NCBI RefSeq assembly: GCF_031143425.1 | Contig: NC_090437.1 | Span: 1,174,626,863 to 1,174,690,862 of the forward strand | Length of the DNA: 64,000 nt | Direction: 5' to 3' | Origin: Pleurodeles waltl | Taxonomy: Eukaryota; Chordata; Amphibia; Caudata; Salamandridae | Shown here: positions 47,441 to 58,241 of the stretch, piece by piece | How the letters are laid out: each line of letters begins with the position of its first letter | Position numbering within the stretch: the stretch's first letter is position 1 | Notes under the pieces: model-generated | The model's database searches: none | What the model was told of the DNA's origin: nothing | Seen by the model: only the letters and a program-made list of their open reading frames with translations | Translations under genes and position numbers: made by a program

Positions 47441-48634
47441 CATACAGACACACAACTAATGTCAGCCAGGTACAACTCCATACTAGGGAAAGAAATGCAT
47501 GACAAAGATTTAAGCAGTAAACCAACAGTAGGTTGGCTTGAATTATTATAATCCTAAATATTGGAAAAACAAAGACCATAGGGCGGTCCTTAAATAACAG
47601 TCCTAATGCACACAGTGCACATATGTGTGCCCTGAACTTGACTCCTAAATGCCATGTAACCTCCAGGGGTAGGGGGCATCTATGGGGCAGGCAGGCACCT
47701 TAGGGGTCATCTGGGGGGGTGACAGAGGAGGCATTTGGGTTTAGGTTTGGAGGGGGGCCTTTGGGATCTGGTTTGGGAGGGGGGTCTTGGCTTTATCTTA
47801 GGTTTTTGGGAGGGTTATTTTTTTTAAGAGCGGTAGACTTCTTGGCAGGGAAGGGGCATGGGTACTTGCAGGTGGGGCAGGGGAGGTCTTGGAGGTGGTA
47901 GGGTCAGACTTGGGGAGCGACACAGAACATCTAGGGGTATCACGGCGTAGGAGAGAAGTAAGGAAAAGGGCAAACACCAAAAAGAAAGCTTTTTTTACAC
48001 ACACAGAGATGGTCATAGCAAGGGTTTGGGTGTAGAGGGAGTGGTTGTCTGAGGTGTTGGTGTAGATGTCTTGGATGCATGTTTGTGCAAGGTATGTTTG
48101 TGGGTGTCTGTTGGGTGGGTGAGTGCAGATGTTTATGTGTCTTGGGATGGGGGAGTGGAGGTGCTTGGGGATGCCGTGGTGGGTGGTGACTGTAGGTATG
48201 GTGGATGTGCTGCATGTAGGTGTGTCAGTGCTTGTGGTGTCTGCGGGTGAGGTGACTGGGGTGGATATCTGAGGGTCTGGTGTGGTTGTACTATACAGAG
48301 GGACATATTGATACTAGAGTTGGTATACCTGACAGTTGTACTTGGTTGATAAATTACACTTACACAGGACCTGTGTTAGTGTTATTTATTGGGGAGTGCA
48401 AAACAATATGTGTGGATAGTAACCAAAAAATACAAAGTACACAGTGAAGGGTTCAGTCATGGTGACTGAAATCATCAGGTTATCTGCTACACCATTAGGA
48501 AACACAAGTCCAGTGTCCTTGCACCAGAGGAAAATGGAATTAGGTTTCGGAACAGTCAACAGGGTGTTTCTGTGGCACACAAGTAGAACCAGTCAGGAGA
48601 GGTTTACTTCCTGGCAGTGGGTTTGGTCTTGGCA
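47441..48634. other. G-rich block and tail of unit 2, with empty Harbinger A site
   Basis: Matches 23080-23405, 25094-25767 and 34816-35017. At about 48405-48415 the sequence AACAATATGTGTGG is uninterrupted where unit 1 carries Harbinger copy A. Confidence 0.75.
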
Positions 48635-48689
48635 TCTGCTCCTCCTGGATGTCTCGGTGGGTGTCCACATTTGCAGGGGGGTCCTATGC

Positions 48690-50589
48690 TACAGAGGGTG
48701 GGGTGTCTGAGGCATGTTCTTTCCTGGGCAAGGCCTCCATTCCACTAGCAGCCGCAGATGTTGAAGGGCCTGAAGAGTCATACTAGTGGAGGAGGCCTAA
48801 TGTTGTATGGCAGACCTACTCAGAGTGGAATTAAAATCCCTCAGAACCCTGGCAATGGAAGCCAGGATGGCATTTTGTGGCTGCCACTGCTGCATAACTT
48901 CCTGGTGGTTGTCCCTCTCCAGCTGTTGGATTTCCCCCATCATGCCCTGGGAGATTTGGTAGGCTCCCAAGACTTGGGAGATGGTTTCCTAGTCAGTATG
49001 GTCCCTTAGAGCCCGCATCCTCTGGCCCACACTATCCCTCCCATGCACCGTACCCCCACGTGCCGGTGCCCCTGGCACAGTGTGCCCACTCCCAGTGGTG
49101 GCAGGACCATCATTGTCAGGGGTGACAAGGTGAGTCTCAGGTTACCTGTACTGGGGAGCACACAATGGATGAAGCAGTCCAGGGGACACAGGTTTGGGGG
49201 TGAATGGTTGCCTGTGTTGTTGATGCAACAGGGCTGGGAGGAGTTGATGTGGGTAGGGTGAGGCTGACAGTTGTTAAATGACCTGATGGGCCACCTTCGT
49301 CCTCAGCGCCCACACATCCTGGGGTGTTGTCCTGACTGGGGACAAGGTTACCTTTTGGAGAAGTGGAACACAGAGTTGCTATAAGTGATACAGCAAGTAA
49401 TGTCATTTAGAATATTAGTGATGTTGTGTGAGATGCACACAGTGCCTTAACATGATCCCCAGAAATGACAATGACAGCTGCTGCAAAATCGTACTTAGTA
49501 CAACATGAGAGTCTAATTTCAATACCATATATCATGTTTTAAAGATGATAAACTATGTTGGTAGTCATTAGACTGCTGATACCATCTTCTGTTGTCTGAC
49601 TACTGACATGGGTGTTCACCTTTGTTACATAGTGAAGTGTCTAGCACGATACATGACACAAAAAAAGCTAGAAAATGCACAATTGTGTCAGAGTAGGGAT
49701 GTAGTATAGGAGTGAGCAATAGACATTGACCTCTATCTGCATGTACTGCATGTGCATCCACTTTGGCATCTAGAGCCCAGGTGAGTACATTTCAATCTTA
49801 GGAATCTTTTTTCTAAGGGCAGTTTGATGGGACACTCAGCTGTAGCTGTGTTTTGCTTATAATGATAGTGGGAGTGGGTCTTTGCATTGCTATCATTGCC
49901 ATAAACTGTTCACAGTTGGAAATTCATTATGGCTTAGATTGGTAGTTAGTTTCACATGCATGGCATCCCACTTTTGGTGCACTGTTCAGGTTTTTATAAT
50001 GGTGGGATAATGCCTTCCGGGAGTTGTAGTGCTATCAGTTCCCAGTACTTCACATGCCATTCCCAAGGGCTGTGGTGCGAGATGAGTTTAGTGGACATGT
50101 GGCATGCCAGAGAGGAGTATTAGGACATTTGGAGAGAAGGGTGGTGGGTGGTTTGTTAATTGAGGTGGTGAGGGAGCATGCAGGACAAAACATGAATGTT
50201 GTCGTAACTTAAGAGACTCCACTTTCCAGGTATTCCTGTCAGGCCCTCAGGATGCAGTATGTCCAAGACCTTCTCCTCCCAAGATGTAAAAGTAGGGGGA
50301 GGAGGTGCGGGCCTACCGTCAGTCTTCAGTACCTCCAGCTGGTGCCTGGATGCCATGGAACGCACCTTTCCAGGAGGTCGTTCCACCTCTTCCTGATGTC
50401 CTCCCTTGTGTGTGGAGAGGTGCCTAAAGCATTGGCCCTGTTGACTAGTCTTTGCCACAACTCCATTTTCCTGGCTATTGATGTTTGCTGGACCTGTGCT
50501 CCGAACAGGTGTGGCTCTACCCTGACAATTTCATCCACCATGACCCTCAACTCATCATCATTGAAACATGAGTATTTTTGTGGGAACAT
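48690..50589 (-). pseudogene. diverged Harbinger gene 1-like SANT/Myb protein
   Basis: On the minus strand, exon 1 (50589 to about 50225) has YSCFNDDELRVMVDEIVRVE, ARKMELWQRLVNRANALG and REDIRKRWNDLLE. After a frameshift it continues to PPPPTFTSWEEKVLDILHPE, matching gene 1 block for block. Exon 2 (from 49145 down) starts after an acceptor CCAGTACAG and contains SGHTVPG and a coiled-coil region (GMMGEIQQLERDNHQEVMQQ), again in gene 1 order. It is broken by a frameshift in exon 1 and by a TAG in exon 2, and no GT donor is visible. It is an older relative of the copies at 26368 and 35972. Confidence 0.7.
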
Positions 50590-50619
50590 GGTATTGGTGG
50601 TAAAGGCGGTGAGGTAGTA

Positions 50620-51254
50620 TTAAAAGAAAAAGACTGACAAAACTTAAGTGATAAGGTGTAGGTGCTCTGATGTGAGAGGGCAACAGTTGTTGTGTGCTGG
50701 GTGTAAAAATAAATTGTGTGTTGTGCAGGTGTGAAATGTATGCGTGGTGAAATTAGTATAGGTGCCAGAAGTTGTTTTAAGAAATCTGCATTGGTTATTG
50801 CTCCTCTGCAGCTGTCTGTGGCATTTTGTTTGCAAAGGATTGTGAGTTGTGTAGGGGTATGTTATACAGTGGTGTATATAAGTGTGTCGAGTGTGTGGAT
50901 GTGTGTCAGGTGTGGGATTTCAAACTATCTAATGTGGTGTTGTGTTCAGTGTGTAATGAGTTGAGACCGCGGCGGTTTGCACCTCCAATGGTTTTTCGCC
51001 ATGGAAGAACCGCTGTTGTGATTTGTGGATCGTAATCTGATGAAAGGATTTTTATTGAGCTGGTGGTGCTGGTGGTGGAATCGCCTCTTTTCCGTCCTCC
51101 AGTGTCCAGGCGGTTTTGAAAATTTGGCTGTTATTTGGCGGGCTTCAGAGTGTAATTCTTAATACGGCAGTCGGATTACCTCCAACATGGCAAATTTTGG
51201 CAGCCGCAACAACAGCGGTCTTCACAAAATACTGCCCAACTCATAATGACCCCC
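50620..51254 (-). mobile_element. terminal region of the diverged Harbinger-like element
   Basis: Non-coding, with GGCGGTTT/AACCGC motifs. It ends at 51254 with the minus-strand terminus GGGGGTCATTATGAGTTGGG, followed on the plus strand by TTAATG. This matches the terminal style of the other Harbinger-family elements. Confidence 0.5.
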
Positions 51255-52330
51255 TTAATGTGGAGTAGAATGAGCTTTAGGTCAGTCCTCTTCAGCCGTT
51301 AGCTGTTGACATTTTTGAAGATTTTCCATTAGCTAGGTGGCCTGACCTTAAAGCCATGGTGTTCGGTGGAAGATTTAATTTGGCTTTAAGCATCAATCTG
51401 ATACCTCATCACGGCCCCCCTCCACTCCTTGCCCCACCTCCTATACAGGATGTGGCCCAAGCTGACCTCCCCACACTGCACCCAACCCAAATCACAAGGT
51501 ATCTGGTGTGTGAGAGCTCACATTTTGGATTTGCCAATACCAGCTACCTTGCAGTTGAAGAAAAACTAGCAAAGCCAAAATATGAGCAAGTCAAAGCTTG
51601 TTTACATTTTCTATTTAATTCTCCCTCTGCCTGATAAAGTCCTGCTGACATCAGGTAAGGGATGAGCAATTTACATGGAAGTTTGAGCTCAACATGCTGG
51701 AGGTAAAAGGAGACAGCAGACCTGGTCATCCAGTGATATTTAATGCTTTCCTATGCTATGGAGTCTTGATACACACCAATGTTTAATTTGAATTTTCAGA
51801 AATAAAATATGAATATTTATTGTTAGCCTTGTTGCTTGATTGCCAAGGCTTGTTATTCGCGGCAGCTCTCTGTTGAACATACATGCACTCATATCAATGA
51901 GATAATGATTTATAGAAACATAATTAGGACCCCCTGTGCTTAGGGTGCCAGGGTTAGGGCATGCTATATTTATTCCTTCATATTGTATTGAAATAAATAC
52001 TTGCAATGATGGCTAATCGTACACAGTGAAAATGCCTTTGGAAACATACTTTAATTTGCATTAACAAAAGCCTGCTGTTGTGAAATTCTTTTTTTATAAA
52101 ACAAGATTTACGGATTTCATAGAAACATTTTCCTGAAACAGTGTTATCTTTTCATGTGCAAAGGAGGAGAACCGTGCAGTTTCAGGTAAGACATGCAGTT
52201 CTGAAGAACAAGTTACTCAACTTTGGTAATACTCTTTCTGGTAGAGAATCTATCTAGCTGCAAATTCCTCACCTTTTGAATATTCTACAAGCAGCAAACT
52301 GGATCCAGAAACTTTTCAGCAATACCACTG
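51255..52330. other. no recognised gene
   Basis: AT-rich. A 92-codon open frame at 51356-51634 has no recognisable domain and no supporting signal. The stretch 52200-52270 (GGTAGAGAATCTATCTAGCT) looks like an old interspersed repeat. Confidence 0.35.
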
Positions 52331-53990
52331 TGTTAGACCTGACAGCCTTAGGGTGGTCACCCCTAACTTTTTGCCTACCTCCCTCTACTTTTTGGATATT
52401 GTTATTGCTGGTTTTTAGATTCTGCGCACTTTACCACTGCTAACCAGTGCTAAAGTGCATATGCTCTCTCCCTTTAAACATGGTAACATTGGATCTCACC
52501 CAATTGAACTATTTAATCTACTTATAAGTCCCTAGCAGAGTGCACTATGTGTGCCCAAGGCCTGTAGATTAAATGCTACTAGTGGACCTGCAACACTGAT
52601 TGTGCCACCCACCTAAGTAGCCCCTTAACCTTGTCTTAGGCCTGCCATTGCAAGGCCTGTGTGTGCAGTTTCACTGCCAATTCGACTTGGCATTTAAAAG
52701 TACTTGCCAAGCCTAGAACTCCCCTTCTTCTACATATAAGACACCCCTAAGGTATGCCCTAGATAACCCATAGGGCAGGGTGCTGTGTAGGCAAAAGGCA
52801 GGACATGTTCCTATGTAGTTTACACGTCCTGGTAGTGTAAAACTCCTAAATTCGTTTTTACACTGCTGAGAGGCCTGCTCCCTACATAGTCTAACATTGG
52901 GGCTGCCCACATACATTGTTTGAGTGGTAGCTGCTGATCTGAAAGGAGTAGGAAGGTCATATTTAGTATGGTCAGAATGGTGATATAAAATCCTGCTGAC
53001 TGGTGAAGTTGGATTTAATATTACTATTTTAGAAATGCCACTGTTAGAAAGTGAGCATTTCTCTGCACTTAAATCTTTCTGTGCCTTACAATCCACGTCT
53101 GGCTGGGATTGGTTGACAGCTCCTTGTGCATTCACTCAGACACACCCCAAACACAGGATACTCAGCCTCACATGCATACATCTGCATTTTGAATGGGTCT
53201 TCGTGGGCTGGGAGGGTGGAGGGCCTGCCCTCACACCAAGGACTGCCACACCCCCTATTGGGACTCTGGCAGACAAGATTGAACTCAAAGGTACCTGGTG
53301 CACTTCTAAGCCACTCTTTGAAGTCTCACCCACTTCAAAGGCACATTTGGGTATATAAACAGGGCCTCTGCCCCTACCAACTCAGACACTTCCTGGAGAA
53401 GAAACTTGTAACCAGAACCTGGATCCTGCCAAGAAGAACTGCCTGGCTGCCCAAAGGACTCACCTGACTGCTTTCTGTGAGGACTGCTGCCTTGCTATTG
53501 CTCTGCTGCCTTGCTGCTCTCTGGCTGAGGTGAAGAAGTGTTCTCCAAGGGCTTGGATAGAGCTTGCCTCCCGTTCCCTGAAGTCTCAGGATGAAAAAGA
53601 CTTCGGCCCTCATTACGACCTTGGCGGTCGGTGGTAAAGCGGCGGTAAGACCGCAAACAGGCCGGCGGGAAAAAAAATGGAATTATAACCGCCGCGGTCA
53701 TCCGCCACTTCACCATTCCGACCGCCATGGCGGTGAGAACCGCTGGGCTGGAGATTGCGGTCTCCAGCCCGGCGGTCGTCACTAGACCGCCGACGGTATC
53801 AGGACCCTGCATACCGCCATGGATCTACTTTACACATTGCCTTCTAAGTTAAGCCTGACTGCTCAGTGCCAAGCTACCAGAGGATGGGCATAGGATAATT
53901 TAGATTGTGTGTGACTTATCCTGACTACAATGAGGGTCCTTGCTTGGACAGGGGTAACCTGACTGCCAACCAAAGACCCCATTTCTAACA
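52331..53990 (+). repeat. 5' LTR of the Gmr1-like element (with internal MITE and deletion)
   Basis: TGTTAGACC start, CTAACA end. The region corresponding to several hundred bases of other copies (about 16200-16920) is missing and replaced by the MITE at 53605-53825. Confidence 0.8.
53605..53825. mobile_element. GGCGGT-type MITE in the LTR
   Basis: Starts GGCCCTCATTACGACCTTGG and contains small hairpins such as ACCGCCATGGCGGT and GGGCTGGAGA...TCTCCAGCCC. No right terminus is visible where the LTR resumes at TACTTTACACATTGCC. Confidence 0.65.
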
Positions 53991-54149
53991 CTGGTGATCA
54001 GTGGTGAGGATAGGACTTGTATTTGTGTAGTGACATACAGTAGCTAAGTATTTTACTACCTACCCACAGTTGAAGGACAACTTGATTTTTATCTCTTTTT
54101 TGCAATTTCGTATTCCCTGTCAATTTTTTGACCAAAATCCTCACTCAAC
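53991..54149 (+). promoter_or_regulatory. primer-binding region and leader
   Basis: TGGTGATCAGTGGTGAGGAT begins one base after the LTR, conserved with 17100. The tRNA species was not determined. Confidence 0.5.
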
Positions 54150-55500
54150 ATGTCTCAGGCTGGGGTTCAAGCAGGAGATTTTGACCTGGCCCGGTTGGAG
54201 ACATATACTGTCAAGCAGCTGAAAGGGTTCTGCGGGGATATGTGAGTACCCACCCAAGATGCCTCCCAAAAGGAGGAATTTCAAATGTCGCTGAGGGCCT
54301 GGGCAGATGCTCATTCAGAGGAAGATGGCTCCCCAGAGGATTTTGTTGCCATCAGAGAATAATGTTACCACTGCAATTGTGCCCCCTGCCAAACCAGGGG
54401 GCAGATTCTCTGATCAAGGCCTGACCGCAGAGGAAAGGAGAGAGGAGAGAGAGTTTCAGTTGCAGATGGCAAGGGTAGAAATTGAGGCTCAACAGGAGGA
54501 AAGGAGAGCAGAGAGAGAAGCCAAGCAAGCTGAGGCTGAAAGAGCAGCCAAACAGATTGAAGCTGAGAGAACTGAAGCTGCAGCTGAGAGAGCCATGGCT
54601 GATAAAAAAACTTTTGTTGGCTCATGAACTGAGTCTCAAGGAGCTGGAGATCAAGGCGAGACAGTCTAAGTCCAGCAGTGACGGTGGCAGCATACATGCA
54701 GGACCTGTTGGGGAGAAAAAGGTTTGTATACCTAAGAATGTGGTGCCAAGTTATGTGGTGGGAGATGGCATTGACAAGTGGTTGGCTGCCTATGAAGTTG
54801 CACTAAGGGCCCATGGGACCTCTGAGGAGCAATGTGGGGCGGCCTTGTGGTTTTATGTACCAGCAGTGGGGAGGGACAGACATCTTACACTAGCTCCACG
54901 TGATCAGAATATCTATGCACTCATGAAAGCCGCTTTACTGGACAAGTTTGGCTGACCCTTGAGAAACACCGTCAGAGGTTTAGGGACAGCACCAAACTTT
55001 CCACACAAACTTGGGTAGATTGTGCGGGGCAGCAAAGCAGATGACACAAAGGGTTATATGACTTGATTCTGAGAGAGCATATGCTCAGAATTTCTTTTAC
55101 AGAGTTGCGCCAGCACTTAGGAGATAGTAAGCTGACTGATCCCAGGAAGCTTGCTGAGGAGGCGGACCTCTGGATTAGCACCAGAGTGTCCAAGAAGGCA
55201 TCTGGCGGGGACACCCACAAAGGTGGTCAGAGTTCCCAACAGAAGAAAGAGGGGGGAGAAAAACTTAAAGATAAGGACATCTTAAAAGGCCCCCGAAGGA
55301 ATTCCCAAGGGGGGGTGGTACCCATTCCTCTTCTAGATTAGGGAAGAAGCCAGGGTACTTTGATAGAACATTAGGGAAATTCATCCCCAAATGCTTAGAG
55401 TGCTACCAGCATGGACACTCTAAGGGCGACTCCCAGTATTCCAAGAGAGCACAGTCCACCACTGGACAGACACCTAGTGTAGCGCTGGGGGGAGGGGGAA
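54150..55500 (+). pseudogene. Gmr1-like gag, multiply broken
   Basis: The ATG at 54150 starts MSQAGVQAGDFDLARLETYT; a TGA follows at about codon 32. Next come a highly charged Glu/Arg/Ala coiled coil (EERREEREFQLQMARVEIEA, 54430-54600), a frameshift, and a capsid-like part (IDKWLAAYEVALRAHG, ALMKAALLDKFG). Another break precedes LILREHMLRISFTELRQHLG and LTDPRKLAEEADLW. The nucleocapsid has CLECYQHGH followed by Ser where the fourth zinc ligand would be. At least four lesions are visible. Confidence 0.8.
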
Positions 55501-55599
55501 GACAGTCCCAGTTAGCTTTGGGGGGCAGGCAGGGGTTTCCCTAGTGTCCCTCGGAAAAAGAGAGATGGTGCCTAAAGCCCACATCCCAGAAAATACTTC

Positions 55600-56220
55600 A
55601 AAGTATAGGCAGTGGGTCGCCATTGATGGGTAAAGGGTGGAGGCTCTGCGTGACACAGGAGCCAGTATGACTACTGTCAAGAGTCAGCTGGTGTCATCAG
55701 AGCAGATAGTCCCTAATACATTCCACCAGGTCATAGTCGCTGACAATCATGAGAGTCACCTACCGGTGGCTCTGGCTCCCGTTGAGTGTGGTGGGGTTTC
55801 TGGTACTCTGAAAGTAGCTGTGAGTCCTGCCATGCCTGTAGATTGTCTGTTAGGCAATGATCTTGGGCATACTGCCTGGAAGGAGGTAGAGCTCAGATCC
55901 CACCTGGAGATGTTAGGTTTGCCTGAGTGGATCTGCATGACCACACGGTCCATGGCTGCCCGGCATCTGGAGCCTGGAACAATGGCCCAGACAGCTGCAA
56001 AGAGGAAGGGCAAGAGGCGCGGGAAACCTGCCTCAGAGGTTCACACAGCAGTGGACGGGGCCCCAGAAGTGGAGGACGCCCCTGAGCCAACTGGAGAGGG
56101 CATAGCTGACCTGGACAACCTGCCTGAACTTGTTGGCTGGCAAGTAGAAGGTGGGCCAACCAGGGCAGAATTCTGCAAGGCGCAGAAGGAATGCCCCATC
56201 CTTGAGGGTCTGAGGCAATA
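55600..56220 (+). pseudogene. retropepsin-type protease and linker
   Basis: Processes the polyprotein. The active-site motif LRDTGASMTTV is intact at 55646-55678 (DTGA at 55652-55663). The flap and C-terminal region follow, and LLGNDLG near 55850 fits the hydrophobic-Gly motif of retropepsins. Then come ~110 residues of Lys/Arg- and Glu-rich linker leading to the integrase. The frame ends in a TAG at 56219; upstream it is cut off from gag by stops. Confidence 0.8.
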
Positions 56221-56315
56221 GGCCACACCCAAGCAGCAGGTGACGCCTCTGGCACTCACCATATTTACTGGGAGAATTATCTCTTTACAGTGAGCCTAAG
56301 GTTCCGGGCCCTGGG

Positions 56316-57610
56316 GCAGCATGTGTGCTGGTGGTCCCCCGGTGTTACAGAGCCATCCTACGAGGTCTGGCTCACGACATTCCCCTGGCAGGACAGCTGG
56401 GCCAAGACAAGACCTTTAACTGGCTTGTCACCCACTTCCAATGGCCCAGAATGAGGGCAGCCTCAGATAATTTCTGCAGAACTTGCCCTACCTGCCAGGC
56501 TAGTGGGAAGACAGGGAAAAAGCTTAAAGCTCCCCTGATCCCACTCCCAGTCGTTGGCACCCCCTTTGTAAGAGTGTGCATCGACATTGTTGGTCCCTTG
56601 GACCCCAAAACTGCCTTGGGAAACAGGTTTATCCTGGTTTTGGTGGACCATGCCACCCGCTATCCATAGGCAATCCCTCTGAGAACAGTGACTGCACCAG
56701 TGGTGACCAGAGCCCTGCTGGGCATATTTACCCGAGTGGGATTCCCTAAGGAAGTTGTGTCTGACAAACTTCATGTCTGCGTACATGAAGTCCATGTGTG
56801 ATGAGTGTGGGGTGACCTACCGGTTTATCACCCCTTATCATCCTCAATCCAATGGGCTTGTTGAGAGATTCAACAAGACCCTTAAAGGCATGATTAGTGG
56901 CCTGACTGTAGCCATGAGGCATAATTGGGATGTCCTCTTACCATGCCTGCTGTTTGCTTACAGGGAGGTGCCCCAGAAAGGGGTAGGGTTCAGTCCCTTT
57001 GAACTTCTCTATGGTCACCCTGTCAGGGGCCCACCGACCATAGTTAAAGAGGGCTGGGAGAAAGCTCCCAAGACACCTCCCCAGGATGTGGTCAGCTACA
57101 TGTTGGCCCTTGGCAACCAAACCCAACACTTATGAAAGCTGGCCAAAAGTAACCTTGAGGCCAGTCAAGAGGTGATGAAGGAGTGGTACGACCGGAAGAC
57201 CACCCTGGTTGAGTTCTCATCTGGAGAAAAGGTTTGGGTGATGGAGCCAGTAGAGCCTAGGGCTCTCCAGGACTGCTGGACTGGCCCATTTGAGATTAAG
57301 GAGCTTAAGGGAGAGGCCACTTACCTAGTGGACCTCAAGACCCCTAGGCACCTACTAAGGGTCCTCCATCACAAAAGACTCAAACCTCACTTTGAGAGGT
57401 TTGAGGTCAGTATGCTCCTGGTCACAGATGAGGGCATGGAAGAGGAGAGTGAACCTCTCCCCGATCTCCTCTCTGCCAAAGAAGGTGATGGGTCAGTGGA
57501 GGGTGTCATTCTCTCAGACTCCCTGACTCTAGACCAGAGAGGAAACTGCTATGAGTTGTTAGAGCAGTTCTCTCCCCTGTTTTTCCTTACTCCTGGACTT
57601 ACCCATCTAT
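56316..57610 (+). pseudogene. integrase located upstream of RT
   Basis: Zinc-binding region: LAHDIPLAGQLG has Gln where the second His is usual, followed by CRTCPTC. The core has VCIDIVGPLD (first Asp), VSD (second Asp, about 56757) and HPQSNGLVERFNKTL (Glu). A small deletion just after the second Asp shifts the frame, and a TAG lies near 56667. The C-terminal domain (57172-57610) has WTGPFEIKELKGEATYLVDL, a GPY/F motif, then a linker towards RT. Integrase precedes RT, so this is the Gmr1 order. Confidence 0.85.
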
Positions 57611-58241
57611 GGCCCTGATTCTGATTCTGGCGGGCGGCGGAGGCCGCCCGCCAGAATTCAGCCCTCCATAATACCGCTCCGCGGTCAAAAGACCGCGGAG
57701 GGTATTATGAGTTTTTCCCTGGGCTGGCGGGCGGTCTCCAAAAGACCGCCCGCCAGCCCAGGGAAAAACTCCCTTCCCACGAGGATGCCGGCTCGTAATC
57801 GAGCCGGCGGAGTGGGAAGGTGCGACGGGTGCTGTTGCACCCGTCGCGTATTTCAGTGTCTGCTAGGCAGACACTGAAATACTTTGTGGGGCCCTCTTAC
57901 GGGGGCCCCTGCCGTGCCCATGCCATTGGCATGGGCACGGCAGGGGCCCCCAGGGGCCCCGTGGCACCCCCTACCGCCATCCTGTTCCTGGCGGGCGAAC
58001 CGCCAGGAACAGGATGGCGGTAGGGGGTGTCAGAATCCCCCATGGCGGCGCAGCAAGCTGCGCCGCCATGGGGGATTCTAAGGGCAGCGGTAAACTGGCG
58101 GGAGACCGCCGGTTTACCCTTTCTGACCGCGGCCAAACCGCCGCGGTCAGAATGCCCTGCGGGGCACCGCCGGTCTGTCGGCGGTGCTCCCGCCGACCCT
58201 GGCCCCGGCGGTCTGAGACCGCCGGGGTTAGAATGAGGGCC
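57611..58241. mobile_element. 631-bp element made of serial hairpins, inserted between integrase and RT
   Basis: Flanked by TAT (57608-57610 and 58242-58244). The termini are GGCCCTGATTCTGATTCTGG and, reverse-complemented, GGCCCTCATTCTAACCCCGG. Between them lie at least ten consecutive near-perfect palindromes of unrelated sequence. Examples are 57709-57771 (29-nt arms), 57848-57882 (16-nt arms), 57902-57950 (24-nt arms, 1-base loop), about 57966-58028 (29-nt arms), about 58032-58080 (23-nt arms, 2-base loop) and about 58119-58152. Removing the element and one TAT makes the host polyprotein frame continuous, which fixes the boundaries. No coding capacity. Confidence 0.9.

Larger units (their letters stand above)
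21537..48634 (+). repeat. head-to-tail tandem duplication (unit 1 ~21537-35017, unit 2 ~35018-48634)
   Basis: Both units carry, in the same order, an L1 fragment, a CR1/L2 fragment, a CA-rich block, a G-rich block ending near AACAATAT, and a tail ending GGCAGTGGGTTTGGTC. By eye they are about 94-97% identical. At the central junction (35011-35021) the tail of unit 1 passes directly into the L1 start of unit 2. The left and right breakpoints share TTGGCA (21538-21543, 48629-48634), and TTTGGCA sits at the junction. Unit 1 holds a solo LTR and Harbinger A that unit 2 lacks. Unit 2 holds Harbinger B and an extra 43908-46247 block that unit 1 lacks. Confidence 0.8.

Noticed and set aside
51356..51634. 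92-codon open frame
   Set aside because: No recognisable domain or regulatory context; too short to support.
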